From contig NZ_KB913037.1 in the NCBI RefSeq assembly GCF_000384295.1, forward strand, positions 1,655,975 through 1,719,974: a stretch of 64,000 nt of DNA, written 5' to 3'. The notes under the pieces were generated by a model, which did no database searches, was not told where the DNA came from, and saw nothing but the letters and a program-made list of their open reading frames with translations. Positions 16,048-24,215 of the stretch are shown here, piece by piece; the first letter of the stretch is position 1, and each line of letters begins with the position of its first letter. A program made the position numbers and the translations under genes. Source of the DNA: Amycolatopsis balhimycina FH 1894. Its GTDB lineage: Bacteria > Actinomycetota > Actinomycetes > Mycobacteriales > Pseudonocardiaceae.

Positions 16048-17148
16048 TCAGGTCAGGTCCGCGGCGAGGTCGGCGATGGTGCGCATCATCGACCGGCCGC
16101 GTTCGGACAGGTCGTAGCCGGCGAGCGGGTATCCGTTGCACAGCAACGCGAACGACACTCCACTGACCGGATCCAGGAAGCCGAGCTGGTAGGCGGCGCC
16201 GCTGTTGCCGAACAGTGCCGGGGACCCGGTGGACGGCAGACCACCGCCGGCCACGGTCACGAAGAGCCCCATGCTGACCGGAGTGCCGCCGCCATAGGCC
16301 TCTTCTCCGGCCGGTCGCCGCGTGAACCGGATCCGGGACCCTTCGGTGACAGCGTCGGCAGGCCAGCGTCCGGAGTGGACCAGCGCCTGGAAGAACAGCG
16401 CCACGTCCGCCGCCGTGCCGACGAGCGCATGGCTCGGTTCTCCGGCGGCGAGCACGCGAGGGTCGGACAGGTACCACGGGCCCCAGGGGTCGGGCTCCTG
16501 GTCGTCGCCAGTGCGGTCGGTGGCGAGCATCGGCAGGACAGTGTCCGCCGAAACCCCCAGGTCGAGGGAGGACAGGCCGAGCGGGCCGGTGAGTTCGGCG
16601 CGCAGGTACTCGGCGAAGGTCAGGCCGGTGCGCCGGTGCACGATCTCGCCGATCAGCCAGGCCGCCGACGTCAGGTGAAACTGAAACTTGGTGCCGGGCG
16701 GGTAGTCCAGGCGCCAGCGGGCGAACGCGGCCAGCCGCTGCTCGCGGTCGAGCATCTTCGGGTAGCCGAGCGGGGCGAACGGGAACCCGGCGGTGTGGGT
16801 CAGCACGTGCTCGACGGTCACGGCGTCCTTGCCGTTCGCGCCGAACCCGGGAACGATCTCGGCGACGCGCTCGCCGAGGTCGAGCAGTCCCCTGCCGATC
16901 AGGTGCCACACCACGCCCGCGACGATCGACCGGCCGACGGACTGCAGCACGTACCGGTCCCGGCCGGTGGCGTCGCCGAAGGTCTCGAACGCCGCCAGCC
17001 TGCCCTGCCGGGCCACGGCCACCTGCATCGAGGGCAGCGGCATCTCGGCCACCGCATGCCGGACGTGCCGCAGCAGAACGTCGAGCCGGCCGGGGTCGAC
17101 GCCGACGGCGGCCGGACCGGCCACCTCGTGCTGTGCCACTTCGGTCAT
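16048..17148 (-). CDS. Beta-lactamase/EstB-fold protein lacking catalytic Lys and Tyr
   Basis: Serine beta-lactamase-like/class C esterase-fold protein (366 aa), with the family motif VEHVLTHTAGFPF near 112-124 and PPGTKFQFHLTSAAWLIG at about 150-167. The SxxK nucleophile motif reads Ser70-Val-Gly-Arg73, so Lys is replaced by Arg. The YxN motif is FHL at 157-159, so Tyr and Asn are both lost. It may be inactive, a binding protein, or a hydrolase with altered chemistry. No signal peptide is seen, so it is cytoplasmic. It is the first gene of the SDR-hydratase operon, with GAGGAGGGC before its ATG and site 5 upstream. Confidence 0.8.
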   Translation of the reverse strand: MTEVAQHEVAGPAAVGVDPGRLDVLLRHVRHAVAEMPLPSMQVAVARQGRLAAFETFGDATGRDRYVLQSVGRSIVAGVVWHLIGRGLLDLGERVAEIVPGFGANGKDAVTVEHVLTHTAGFPFAPLGYPKMLDREQRLAAFARWRLDYPPGTKFQFHLTSAAWLIGEIVHRRTGLTFAEYLRAELTGPLGLSSLDLGVSADTVLPMLATDRTGDDQEPDPWGPWYLSDPRVLAAGEPSHALVGTAADVALFFQALVHSGRWPADAVTEGSRIRFTRRPAGEEAYGGGTPVSMGLFVTVAGGGLPSTGSPALFGNSGAAYQLGFLDPVSGVSFALLCNGYPLAGYDLSERGRSMMRTIADLAADLT

Positions 17149-17199
17149 CCGCCCTCCTCGACTCGGCCCGCTCCACAAGCTAGCATAAAGAATAAGATT

Positions 17200-17211
17200 A
17201 GTTAACTGATT
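17200..17211 (+). promoter_or_regulatory. AT-rich operator-like site 5
   Basis: Core AGTTAACTGATT, with ATT before it forming an imperfect palindrome, in the 72-base gap between the divergent serine-hydrolase-fold operon and the SDR at 17221. It shares the AGTTAACTGAT form with site 11. It lies only nine bases before the SDR start, so binding there would block that gene's initiation region. Confidence 0.58.
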
Positions 17212-17220
17212 GGAGCGGCT

Positions 17221-18126
17221 GTGGGCATCCTCGACGGCAAGGTGGCCATCGTGACCGGCGGCGGCCGGGGGCTCGGCAGGGCACACTGCCTCGCCCTCGC
17301 CGAGGCGGGCGCGACGGTCGTGGTCAACGATCTCGGGTCGGGCCTCCACGGCGAACAGACCGGCGAGTCCCCGGCCGACGACGTCGCGACGGAGATCGTC
17401 AAGCTGGGCGGGACGGCGACCACGAACCACGCGTCGGTGACCGACTGGGCCGCGACCGAGGCGATGGTCGCCGACACGGTCGCCGAGTTCGGCCGGCTCG
17501 ACATCGTGGTGAACAACGCCGGGATCGTCCGCGACCGCATGCTCTTTTCCATGTCCGAAGAGGAGTTCGACGCGGTGATCGCGGTCCACCTCAAGGGCAC
17601 CTTCGCGCTCACCCGGCACGCCTGCGCGTACTGGCGGGCCGCGGCCAAGCGCGGCGAACGGGTCGCCGGCCGGGTGATCAACACGACGTCGGGCACCGGC
17701 CTGTTCGGCAACGCGGGACAGGCGAACTATGGCGCCGCGAAGGCCGGTATCGCCGGCCTGACCGTTATCACCGCCCTGGAGATGCGCCGCTACGGCGTGA
17801 CGGCGAACGCGATCTCGCCGATCGCGGCCACCCGGATGACCGCCGACCTGGCGGTGGCCGGCACGGGCAGCGACGCCGCCGGGTTCGATCCGCGCGATCC
17901 CGCCAACGCGTCCGGTGCGGTCGTCTACCTCGCCTCGGACGCGGCCGGCTGGCTGACCGGCCAGGTGCTGCGCATCGACGGCGCCACGGTCAACCGCCTG
18001 CAGGGCTGGACGGTGATCGGCAGCCACCCGAGCAGCACCGGGAAGGCGGTCACCGCCGACGAACTCACCGAGGCCCTCCCCCAGCTCTACGGCACCGCCC
18101 CGACCGGCCGGCCCGCGCAGCTCTGA
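17221..18126 (+). CDS. SDR, HSD17B4/MFE2-type 3-hydroxyacyl-CoA dehydrogenase-like
   Basis: SDR (301 aa) with TGGGRGLGRAH, NNAGIVRDRM and YGAAKAGIAGLT (catalytic Tyr/Lys). The RGLGRAH and GIxRDR features and the C-terminal acidic/hydrophobic tail are typical of the dehydrogenase domain of peroxisomal multifunctional enzyme 2 and its actinobacterial relatives, which oxidise 3R-hydroxyacyl-CoA, the product of MaoC-type hydratases. It starts at GTG after GGAG. It is a single gene divergent from the serine-hydrolase-fold operon, ending at a 55-base palindrome. Confidence 0.87.
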   Translation: MGILDGKVAIVTGGGRGLGRAHCLALAEAGATVVVNDLGSGLHGEQTGESPADDVATEIVKLGGTATTNHASVTDWAATEAMVADTVAEFGRLDIVVNNAGIVRDRMLFSMSEEEFDAVIAVHLKGTFALTRHACAYWRAAAKRGERVAGRVINTTSGTGLFGNAGQANYGAAKAGIAGLTVITALEMRRYGVTANAISPIAATRMTADLAVAGTGSDAAGFDPRDPANASGAVVYLASDAAGWLTGQVLRIDGATVNRLQGWTVIGSHPSSTGKAVTADELTEALPQLYGTAPTGRPAQL

Positions 18127-18181
18127 GTCCGTGAATGGCACATTGAGAGACTTGAAGTCTCTCAATGTGCCATTCACGGAC
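18127..18181. terminator. Perfect 27-base-arm hairpin between convergent genes
   Basis: A perfect inverted repeat with 27-base arms around a single central G, beginning immediately after the SDR stop and reaching the stop codon of the convergent thioesterase. The arms start GTCCGTGAATGGCACATTGA. It can form a very stable hairpin on either transcript and probably terminates both. The GTGAATGGCACATT element looks like a family repeat distinct from the one at 14419. Confidence 0.7.
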
Positions 18182-18633
18182 TACTCGCTCGTGTCGCGGG
18201 GCGCGTCCTGCTCGGCGAGCCAGCGTTGGTGACGGTCGAAGTGCGCCGGGTCCCGCCGCACCCAGATGCCCGACGCCTTGGCCAGCAGCGCCCGGCCGGG
18301 CAGCAGCACCATCTCGCCCTGGATGTACCAGCGGGAGCCCGCCCGGCGTTCCACCCAGGCACGTACCTCGATCGGCCGCTCGACGGGCACCGGCTTGACG
18401 AAGCTGACGCTCAGCTCGGCAGTGACCGTGAGGACACCTTGCAGCAGGGCGATGTGCCCGAGGCACTCGTCGAGCACCGCGGCGGTCCAGCCGCCGTGGG
18501 CGACGTCGGGGCCGCCTTCCTGGTCACGCGGGCAGCGGACGTCGAACAGGGCGGTGTCGGGGCCGTCCAGCCGTTCGTGCTCGACACCCAGCCGGCACAC
18601 GCCGGTCAGGCGGCAGGCTCCGCACAGCGCCAC
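18181..18633 (-). CDS. PaaI-like hotdog thioesterase (start uncertain)
   Basis: Hotdog-fold acyl-CoA thioesterase-like protein (about 150 aa). DVAHGGWTAAVLDECLGHIA contains the HGG turn and the acidic residue on the central helix expected of PaaI/4HBT enzymes. VSFVKPVPVERPIEV is the following beta strand pair. The N-terminus has CGACRLTGVC, a possible metal-binding cysteine cluster. No ATG exists in the upstream part; the GTG at VALCGAC with GAAGG before it was chosen. The coding-like residues before it (PERHWVGSDF) suggest the true start could be a rarer codon close to the crotonase stop. It is last in the DUF35-to-thioesterase operon. Confidence 0.72.
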   Translation of the reverse strand: MALCGACRLTGVCRLGVEHERLDGPDTALFDVRCPRDQEGGPDVAHGGWTAAVLDECLGHIALLQGVLTVTAELSVSFVKPVPVERPIEVRAWVERRAGSRWYIQGEMVLLPGRALLAKASGIWVRRDPAHFDRHQRWLAEQDAPRDTSE

Positions 18634-18695
18634 CCCGCCTTCGGTCCGCGGCGGCTCCTGGAAGTCGGAGCCGACCCAGTGCCGCTCCGGGCGGT

Positions 18696-19460
18696 TCAGC
18701 GTCCGCTCCAGACCGGCTGCCGCTTCTCGGCGAACGCGCGGGCACCCTCGACGGCGTCGGCCGAGGCGAACACCGGATCGGTCACCACGCGCTGGCGTTC
18801 CCACTGCTCGGTGGCCGGCCACTCGCCCGCCTCCGCCACGATCTGCTTGGTCGCGCACACGGCCAGGGGGCCGTTCGCCGCGATCCGCGCGGCCAGTTCG
18901 CGCGCCGCGGCCAGCGCGCCGCCCGGCTCGGTCAGCCGGTTCACCATGCCCCACCGCGACGCCTCCTCGGCCCCGAACTGGTCGCCGGTGAGCGCGTACT
19001 CCAGGGCGATCCCCCGCGGGATCCGCTGGGGCAGGCGCAGGAGCCCGCCGCCCCCGGCGACAAGCCCGCGTTTCGTCTCCGGCAGCCCGAACCGGGCGTC
19101 GCGCGCGGCTACGATCAGATCGCAGGCCAGGGCGATCTCGCAGCCGCCGGCGAGCGCGTACCCCTCGACGGCGGCGATGATCGGCTTGACCGGCGGGCAG
19201 GCGGCGAGCCCCAGCAGCCCGCGGCCCGGGATGTCCGGGGTGTCGCCGGTGAGGAACGCCTTCAGATCCATTCCGGAACTGAAGTTCCCGCCGGCGCCCG
19301 TGAGCACGGCGGTGACGAGGGAATGGTCCTCGTCGAGCCGGTCCAGTGCGTCCGCGACACCGCGCGCGAGCGCGCCGTTCGCCGCGTTGCGCACCGCCGG
19401 CCGGTTCATCGTGATGATCAGGGTCGCGCCGTCGCGTTCCAGGAGGACTTCGTCAGCCAT
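18696..19460 (-). CDS. Enoyl-CoA hydratase
   Basis: Crotonase-family protein (254 aa) with both catalytic glutamates, in GGCEIALACD and LPETKRGLVAGGGG, and the oxyanion loop GNFSSGMDLKAF. It probably hydrates an enoyl-CoA in the beta-oxidation cycle formed with the adjacent thiolase and SDR. The ATG start has GAAGG upstream. It follows the thiolase by 20 bases in the seven-gene operon that begins at 23493. Confidence 0.88.
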   Translation of the reverse strand: MADEVLLERDGATLIITMNRPAVRNAANGALARGVADALDRLDEDHSLVTAVLTGAGGNFSSGMDLKAFLTGDTPDIPGRGLLGLAACPPVKPIIAAVEGYALAGGCEIALACDLIVAARDARFGLPETKRGLVAGGGGLLRLPQRIPRGIALEYALTGDQFGAEEASRWGMVNRLTEPGGALAAARELAARIAANGPLAVCATKQIVAEAGEWPATEQWERQRVVTDPVFASADAVEGARAFAEKRQPVWSGR

Positions 19461-19480
19461 GTCGTGCCTTCTTCCCCGGC

Positions 19481-20629
19481 TCAGCCGAGCAGTTCCAGGA
19501 TGGTGGCGTTGGCCTGACCGCCACCCTCGCACATCGTCTGGAGTCCGTAGCGGATCCCGTGGTCCCGTATGTGGTGCACCAGCGTCGTCATCAGCCGCGC
19601 GCCGGATCCGCCCAGCGGGTGCCCCAGCGCGATCGCCCCGCCGTTCGGGTTGAGCGCCTTGACGTCCGCGCCGAGGTCGCCCAGCCAGGCGAGCGGCACC
19701 GGCGCGAACGCCTCGTTCACCTCGAACGCGCCGATCTCCTCGATCGCCAGGCCGCTCCGCGCGAGCGCCTTCCGGGTCGCCTCGATCGGCGCCGTCAGCA
19801 TGATCACCGGGTCCCCTGCGGCCAGCACGGCCGTGTGCACCCGGGCGAGCGGCCGCAGTCCCAGCTCCGCCGCCTTGGCACTCGTCGTGATCAGGAGGGC
19901 GGCCGATCCGTCGGAGATCTGCGAGGAATTCCCCGCGGTGATCGTCCCGTTCTCGTCGAACGCCGTCCGCAGCCCGGCCAGGGACTCGAGGGTCCCGCCG
20001 CGGCGGATGCCCTCGTCCAAGGCCACGACCGTGCCGTCTTCGAGGGTGACCGGCTCGATCTGCGCGTCGAACCTTCCCTCGTCCTGGGCCGCCGCGGCCT
20101 TCTCGTGACTGCCGAGGGAGAACTCGTCCAGCCGGGTCCGGCTGAGCCCCCACTGCCGCGCGATCATCTCCGCGCCGATCCCCTGGTTCGGGTACGCGCC
20201 GTCGTACCGGGCGAGGTAGCGCGGGCCGTACGGGTCCTGCCCCATCGCCGAGGAGCCCATGGGCACGCGGGACATCGACTCGACGCCACCGGCGACGACC
20301 ACGTCGTACTGCCCGGAGACGACCCCCGCGGCGGCGAAGTGCACGGCCTGCTGCGACGAACCGCACTGGCGATCGACGGTCACGCCGGGCACCGACTCGG
20401 GCCAGCCCGCCGCCAGGACCGACGTGCGCGCGATGTCCGCGGTCTGCTCGCCCGCCTGCCCGACGCAGCCCCACACCACGTCGTCGACCAGGGCCGGATC
20501 GAGCCCGCTGCGCTCGGCGAGCGCGGTCAGCACGTGCGCCGAGAGGTCCACCGGGTGCACTCCGGACAACCCGCCGCCCCGCTTGCCGACCGGCGTCCGC
20601 ACCGCTTCGACGATCACCGCGTCACGCAT
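19481..20629 (-). CDS. Acetyl-CoA acyltransferase (thiolase)
   Basis: Canonical degradative thiolase (382 aa): nucleophile Cys89 in RQCGSSQQ, His337 in GHPLGGSG and the second Cys367 in MCEGGGQAN. It also has the NEAFAPVPLAW segment. It should cleave 3-ketoacyl-CoA with CoA. The start was set at MRDAVIVEAVRTP with AAGGAG before it. Operon neighbours are DoxX, an HSD10-like SDR and an Ltp/DUF35 pair upstream and a hydratase downstream, so a complete hydration-oxidation-thiolysis set is encoded here. Confidence 0.92.
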   Translation of the reverse strand: MRDAVIVEAVRTPVGKRGGGLSGVHPVDLSAHVLTALAERSGLDPALVDDVVWGCVGQAGEQTADIARTSVLAAGWPESVPGVTVDRQCGSSQQAVHFAAAGVVSGQYDVVVAGGVESMSRVPMGSSAMGQDPYGPRYLARYDGAYPNQGIGAEMIARQWGLSRTRLDEFSLGSHEKAAAAQDEGRFDAQIEPVTLEDGTVVALDEGIRRGGTLESLAGLRTAFDENGTITAGNSSQISDGSAALLITTSAKAAELGLRPLARVHTAVLAAGDPVIMLTAPIEATRKALARSGLAIEEIGAFEVNEAFAPVPLAWLGDLGADVKALNPNGGAIALGHPLGGSGARLMTTLVHHIRDHGIRYGLQTMCEGGGQANATILELLG

Positions 20630-20645
20630 GCCTGCTCCTTGCTCG

Positions 20646-21158
20646 TCACTTTGCTGCTTCGATCCGCGCGGGCCGCCAGGTCGCGGCGAGCAGCGCCGCG
20701 GCACCGAGCACGCCACCGCCGGCGGCGACCGCCAGCCCGGCCCCGCCCGACAACGCGCCGTCCCAGCCGAGGGCGTGGTCCAGCGAGAACCCGCCCGGCC
20801 CGGTGAGCGCGAGCGCCGCGCAGATCACCGCGATCATCAGGACGTACTCGTAGCCGTCCTTGAACACGAAGAACCCGTTGGCCCGGTGGGCGGTGACCCC
20901 GGCGACCGCCATCGTGCCGACCACGAACGCCGCGGCGAGCGGCGTCAGGAAGCCGGCGGCGAGCGCCGCGCCCGCGGCCAGCTCGCCGGCCCCGCTGAGC
21001 ACCGCGTGCAGCCGGGCCGGGCGCATGCCGAGCGAGGCGAACCAGCGGGCGGTGCCGGCGACCCCGCCGCCGCCCCAGAGGTGGTTGTACCCGTGCGCGG
21101 CCATCGTCGCCCCGACCACCAGCCGGACGAGCAACGCCGCGGTGTCCGCCGCGGTCAT
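20646..21158 (-). CDS. DoxX-family membrane protein
   Basis: Integral membrane protein (170 aa) with about four transmembrane helices. The DoxX-type start LLVRLVVGATMAAHGYNHLWG is at residues 9-29, followed by GTARWFASLGM. DoxX proteins are associated with redox or sulfur/quinone processes, but no firm activity is known for this branch. The ATG overlaps the SDR stop (ATGA), so it is translated with the operon. It could link an electron-transfer step of the pathway to the membrane, which is speculation. Confidence 0.82.
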   Translation of the reverse strand: MTAADTAALLVRLVVGATMAAHGYNHLWGGGGVAGTARWFASLGMRPARLHAVLSGAGELAAGAALAAGFLTPLAAAFVVGTMAVAGVTAHRANGFFVFKDGYEYVLMIAVICAALALTGPGGFSLDHALGWDGALSGGAGLAVAAGGGVLGAAALLAATWRPARIEAAK

Positions 21159-21916
21159 CGCGGGCTCATCCGGATCGCGCCGTCGAGCCGGATCACTTCG
21201 CCGTTGAGCATCGGGTTGGCCACGACGTGGGCGACCAGGGCGGCGAACTCGGCCGGATCGCCGAGCCGGGACGGGTGCGGCACCTGCTTGCCCAGCGCAG
21301 CGCGCAACTCCTCGGGCGCGGCCGCCATCGGCGGGGTGTCGAACAGCCCCGGCGCGATGGTGACCACCCGGATCTGCTGCCCGGCCAGGTCTCGCGCGAT
21401 CGGCAGGGTCATGCCCGCGACGCCGGCCTTCGACGCGGAGTAGGCCGCCTGGCCGATCTGCCCGTCGAAGGCCGCCACCGACGCGGTGTTGACCACCACG
21501 CCGCGCTCCTCGCCCGAGAGTTCCTGTTTCGCCATGCGTTCGGCGGCCAGCCGGATCACGTTGAAGGTGCCGATCAGGTTGATCTCGACGATCTTCGTGA
21601 ACTCCGGCAGCGGGAACACCCCGGTGCGGCCGAGGATCCGGACGGCGTTGCCGGTGCCCGCGCAGTTGACCGCCACGCGCAGCGCACCGAGCGAGTCCGC
21701 GACGTCGAGGGCGGCCGCGACCTGCTCGGGATCCCGGACGTCGGCGGGGGCGAACCGGACGCCGTCGCCGAGCCCGGTGGCCACCTGCTCGCCGTCCGAG
21801 CCGGGCAGGTCGAGGATCACCACGCGGGCGCCCGCGCCGAGGAGGGCCTGGGTGGTCGCCAGGCCGAGCCCGGACGCTCCGCCGGTCACCACGGCGACCC
21901 CGTCACGGATATCCAT
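21155..21916 (-). CDS. SDR, HSD10-type 3-hydroxyacyl-CoA dehydrogenase-like
   Basis: SDR (253 aa) resembling type II 3-hydroxyacyl-CoA dehydrogenase (HSD17B10): TGGASGLGLAT, NCAGTGNAVRI, NTASVAAFDGQIGQAAYSAS with YSASK, APGLFDTPPM and the C-terminal LNGEVIRLDGAIRM. These are close family marks and suggest oxidation of an S-3-hydroxyacyl-CoA to the 3-keto thioester for the thiolase downstream. The start is the ATG eight bases after GAAAGG; an upstream in-frame GTG overlaps that ribosome site. Confidence 0.9.
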   Translation of the reverse strand: MDIRDGVAVVTGGASGLGLATTQALLGAGARVVILDLPGSDGEQVATGLGDGVRFAPADVRDPEQVAAALDVADSLGALRVAVNCAGTGNAVRILGRTGVFPLPEFTKIVEINLIGTFNVIRLAAERMAKQELSGEERGVVVNTASVAAFDGQIGQAAYSASKAGVAGMTLPIARDLAGQQIRVVTIAPGLFDTPPMAAAPEELRAALGKQVPHPSRLGDPAEFAALVAHVVANPMLNGEVIRLDGAIRMSPR

Positions 21917-21940
21917 TGCCGTCACCTTTCGTCTGCGGAG

Positions 21941-23092
21941 CTAGCGGGACAGGATCGTCACCGCGGACGCGCCGGGCGCGCCGTAGAGGTGGGTGTAGCC
22001 GACCCGCGGGTCGCCGCCGACCTGGCGGGCGCCGGCGCGGCCCTGCAGCTGGAGCACGATTTCGTAGATCTGGCGGAGGCCGGAGGCACCGATCGGCTCG
22101 CCGTGGGCGATGAGGCCGCCGTCGGTGTTCACCGGCAGCCTGCCGCCGATCTCGGTGGCCCCCTCGGCGAGCCAGCGTTCCTGCTCGCCGTCGGCGCAGA
22201 ACCCGTTCTCCGCCAGGTGGATCAGTTCGGAACCGGCGTCGGTGTCCTGCAGCTGGGCGACCCGCACGTCGTCCGGGCCGATGCCCGCGACCTCGTAGGC
22301 GGCCCGGGACGCGTCGACCGTGGGGCTCGGCGTACTGGTCAGCGGCAGCGACGGGCTCTGCAGCTCGAAGGCGCCGAACCGCCGGGACCGCAGCTCGGCG
22401 GCACGCACGTACACCGGCGACGACGTGAACTCCCGGGCGAGGTCACCCCGGCACAGCACGACGGCCGCGGCGCCTTCGTCCGGCCCGCAGTACATGTACC
22501 GCGTCAGGGGGTGGTTCACCACCGGAGCGTCGAGGATTTCGCGCTCGGACAGCGGCTTCTGGCGCCAGGCGTGCGGGGTGATCGAGCCGTTGCGCAGGTT
22601 CTTGGCGGCGATCTTGGCCAGGCTTTCGACCGACACACCGTGGTCGTGCAGGTACTTGCCGATCTTCGTGCCGAAGAAGTGGGTGGTGAGGAACAGGCCG
22701 GTCCGGCCGTACCAGGCGGGCAGCCCGGCCACCGCGGGGTCGGCGGCGAACGCGCCGCGCGGGTGCTTGTCCATCCCGATCGCCATCGCGACGTCGGCCT
22801 CGCCGTGCCGGATGGCCGCCGCGGCCGCCTGCAGTGACGTCCCCCCAGTGGCGCAGCCGTTGAAGACGCCGCGCACCGGGATGCCGGTGAGCCCCAGCAG
22901 GCCGACGATCGCGTCGGGGTTCGACACCTCGTAGCTGCCGACGTACGCCGCCTGGACCCGGGGCCACTCGGTGCCGGCGTCGGCCAGCGCCGCCCGTGCG
23001 GCCTCGGCGCCCATCTGCAGCGCTTGCTTGTCGCCGTGCCTGCCGAACGGATGCAGGCCGACACCGATGATCGCCACGTCCGGCGTGCTCAT
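21941..23092 (-). CDS. Ltp/SCP-x-type thiolase-fold protein
   Basis: Thiolase-superfamily lipid-transfer-protein group (383 aa). It keeps a Cys80 in FNGCATGGTS at the nucleophile position. The usual GHP histidine is changed to HGEP at 330-333 (Glu332 in place of His), so full thiolase chemistry is doubtful. An aldolase or beta-ketothiolase with changed mechanism is possible. The ATG overlaps the stop of the DUF35 gene upstream (ATGA), which predicts a heteromeric complex like Ltp2-DUF35. It differs from the aldolase at 8348, which has neither Cys nor His. Confidence 0.82.
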   Translation of the reverse strand: MSTPDVAIIGVGLHPFGRHGDKQALQMGAEAARAALADAGTEWPRVQAAYVGSYEVSNPDAIVGLLGLTGIPVRGVFNGCATGGTSLQAAAAAIRHGEADVAMAIGMDKHPRGAFAADPAVAGLPAWYGRTGLFLTTHFFGTKIGKYLHDHGVSVESLAKIAAKNLRNGSITPHAWRQKPLSEREILDAPVVNHPLTRYMYCGPDEGAAAVVLCRGDLAREFTSSPVYVRAAELRSRRFGAFELQSPSLPLTSTPSPTVDASRAAYEVAGIGPDDVRVAQLQDTDAGSELIHLAENGFCADGEQERWLAEGATEIGGRLPVNTDGGLIAHGEPIGASGLRQIYEIVLQLQGRAGARQVGGDPRVGYTHLYGAPGASAVTILSR

Positions 23093-23493
23093 GACGCCAC
23101 CGGCTCGAATGCGTAGGTGAGCACTTCGGTGCCGTCCTCCCGGGTGGTGTACGGGACTATCCGCAGCTCCATCGGCTGCCCGATCCGCAGCTTCGCCGGA
23201 TCGGACTCGGTGAACCGCGCCTGCACCAGCAGCTCGCCGGGCAGCTCGACGTACCCCAGCGCGTACGGCTGGAACGTTTCGTCGGTGTCATTGCCGTCGT
23301 ACGGCGGCGAAGGCGGCCGGAACTGCTGGGTCGTGAACGCCCAGAGCGTGCCACGCCGGCCGAGCAGGTACTGCTCCTCGCCGGGGCGGGCGGGGAACGA
23401 CAGGACACCGTCGTCCCCGCGGGATGCGATCAGCCTGGGTTCGGCGGAGGGCCACGTGAACAGGCCGTCCGCGACGGCCACCTGCGTCGTCAT
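23089..23493 (-). CDS. DUF35 OB-fold protein without zinc ribbon
   Basis: DUF35-type protein (134 aa), first gene of the seven-gene operon and coupled to the Ltp-type gene. The OB-fold C-terminal half (ALGYVELPGELLVQARF, RIGQPMELRIV) is recognisable, but the rubredoxin-like CxxC pairs are absent; the corresponding segment is FPARPGEEQYLLGRRGTLW. It contains no cysteine at all, so it cannot bind zinc in the normal way. It probably serves as the structural partner of the Ltp-type protein. Site 6 lies in its promoter region. Confidence 0.75.
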   Translation of the reverse strand: MTTQVAVADGLFTWPSAEPRLIASRGDDGVLSFPARPGEEQYLLGRRGTLWAFTTQQFRPPSPPYDGNDTDETFQPYALGYVELPGELLVQARFTESDPAKLRIGQPMELRIVPYTTREDGTEVLTYAFEPVAS

Positions 23494-23537
23494 GCCGCCG
23501 ATGCTAGCAGTCGTTCATTCATCTATCCATATCTATT

Positions 23538-23549
23538 AGTTAGATAATT
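23538..23549 (+). promoter_or_regulatory. AT-rich operator-like site 6 (best match)
   Basis: Exact core AGTTAGATAATT within ATCTATTAGTTAGATAATTT, in the 105-base gap between the divergent DUF35 operon and the TetR gene at 23599. It could regulate both directions. It serves as the reference sequence for the set. Confidence 0.65.
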
Positions 23550-23598
23550 TAGCCGATGCTCTTGTGAGAGTCTCTCAGCCCGACATAGCATCGCAGCC

Positions 23599-24174
23599 AT
23601 GACACTGCGGGAGCGGAACCGGCTGCGGACCGCGGCCGACGTCGAGGCGGCCGCGCTCGAACTGTTCGAACGGCACGGTTACGACCACACCACCGTGGAG
23701 CAGATCGCCGTCCGGGCCGGGATCTCCAGCGCGACGTTCTTCCGGTACTTCCGGGCCAAGGAGGACGTGCTCTTCAGCGGGGAGGACGCGTCGGCGGGCG
23801 CACTGGTCGCCCTGGTGGCCCAGCGGCGCGACCGCCGGCGCACGGTGGCCGCGCTCGCGGAACCGGTGTGCCGGTTCGCCCACGGCTCGGTCGCCGGTCC
23901 GGCCACCAGCGGCCAGCGGCTGACCCACCTCGTCATGACCACGCCGGCGCTGGAGTCCCGCAGCCTCCGGCTCCGGCTGCGCTGGGAACGCGAGGTCGCG
24001 GCCCAGCTGGCGCGCGAAGCCGGCACCGGCCGGCCGGACCTGGGCCAGACGCTGGCCGCGGCGATCGCGGTGTCCTGCCTCACCAGCGCGCTTCGGGCCG
24101 GCCACCACAGCGGCGGCTCGATCGCCCACCTGACCCGGCGGGCGTTCGCCCACTGCGCCGACCTCACCCGCTGA
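23599..24174 (+). CDS. TetR-family transcriptional regulator
   Basis: TetR repressor (191 aa). The helix-turn-helix at about residues 12-55 includes TTVEQIAVRAGISSATFFRYF, and an arginine-rich helical ligand domain follows. It is divergent from the DUF35-Ltp-thiolase operon and lies 41 bases upstream of an amidohydrolase gene, with which it is probably cotranscribed. An exact AT-rich core lies in front of it, so it is either autoregulated or a target of the general regulator. Its ligand is not evident. Confidence 0.87.
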   Translation: MTLRERNRLRTAADVEAAALELFERHGYDHTTVEQIAVRAGISSATFFRYFRAKEDVLFSGEDASAGALVALVAQRRDRRRTVAALAEPVCRFAHGSVAGPATSGQRLTHLVMTTPALESRSLRLRLRWEREVAAQLAREAGTGRPDLGQTLAAAIAVSCLTSALRAGHHSGGSIAHLTRRAFAHCADLTR

Positions 24175-24215
24175 ACCCGCTGAACCTGCTGACCGAGAAG
24201 ACAAGGAGACCGACG

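Noticed and set aside
6743..23493. Cholesterol or steroid degradation cluster
   Set aside because: ACAD/MaoC/Ltp/DUF35 parts match, but no KstD, KshAB, Hsa genes, Mce transporter or KstR-type sites were seen. Kept as module similarity only.
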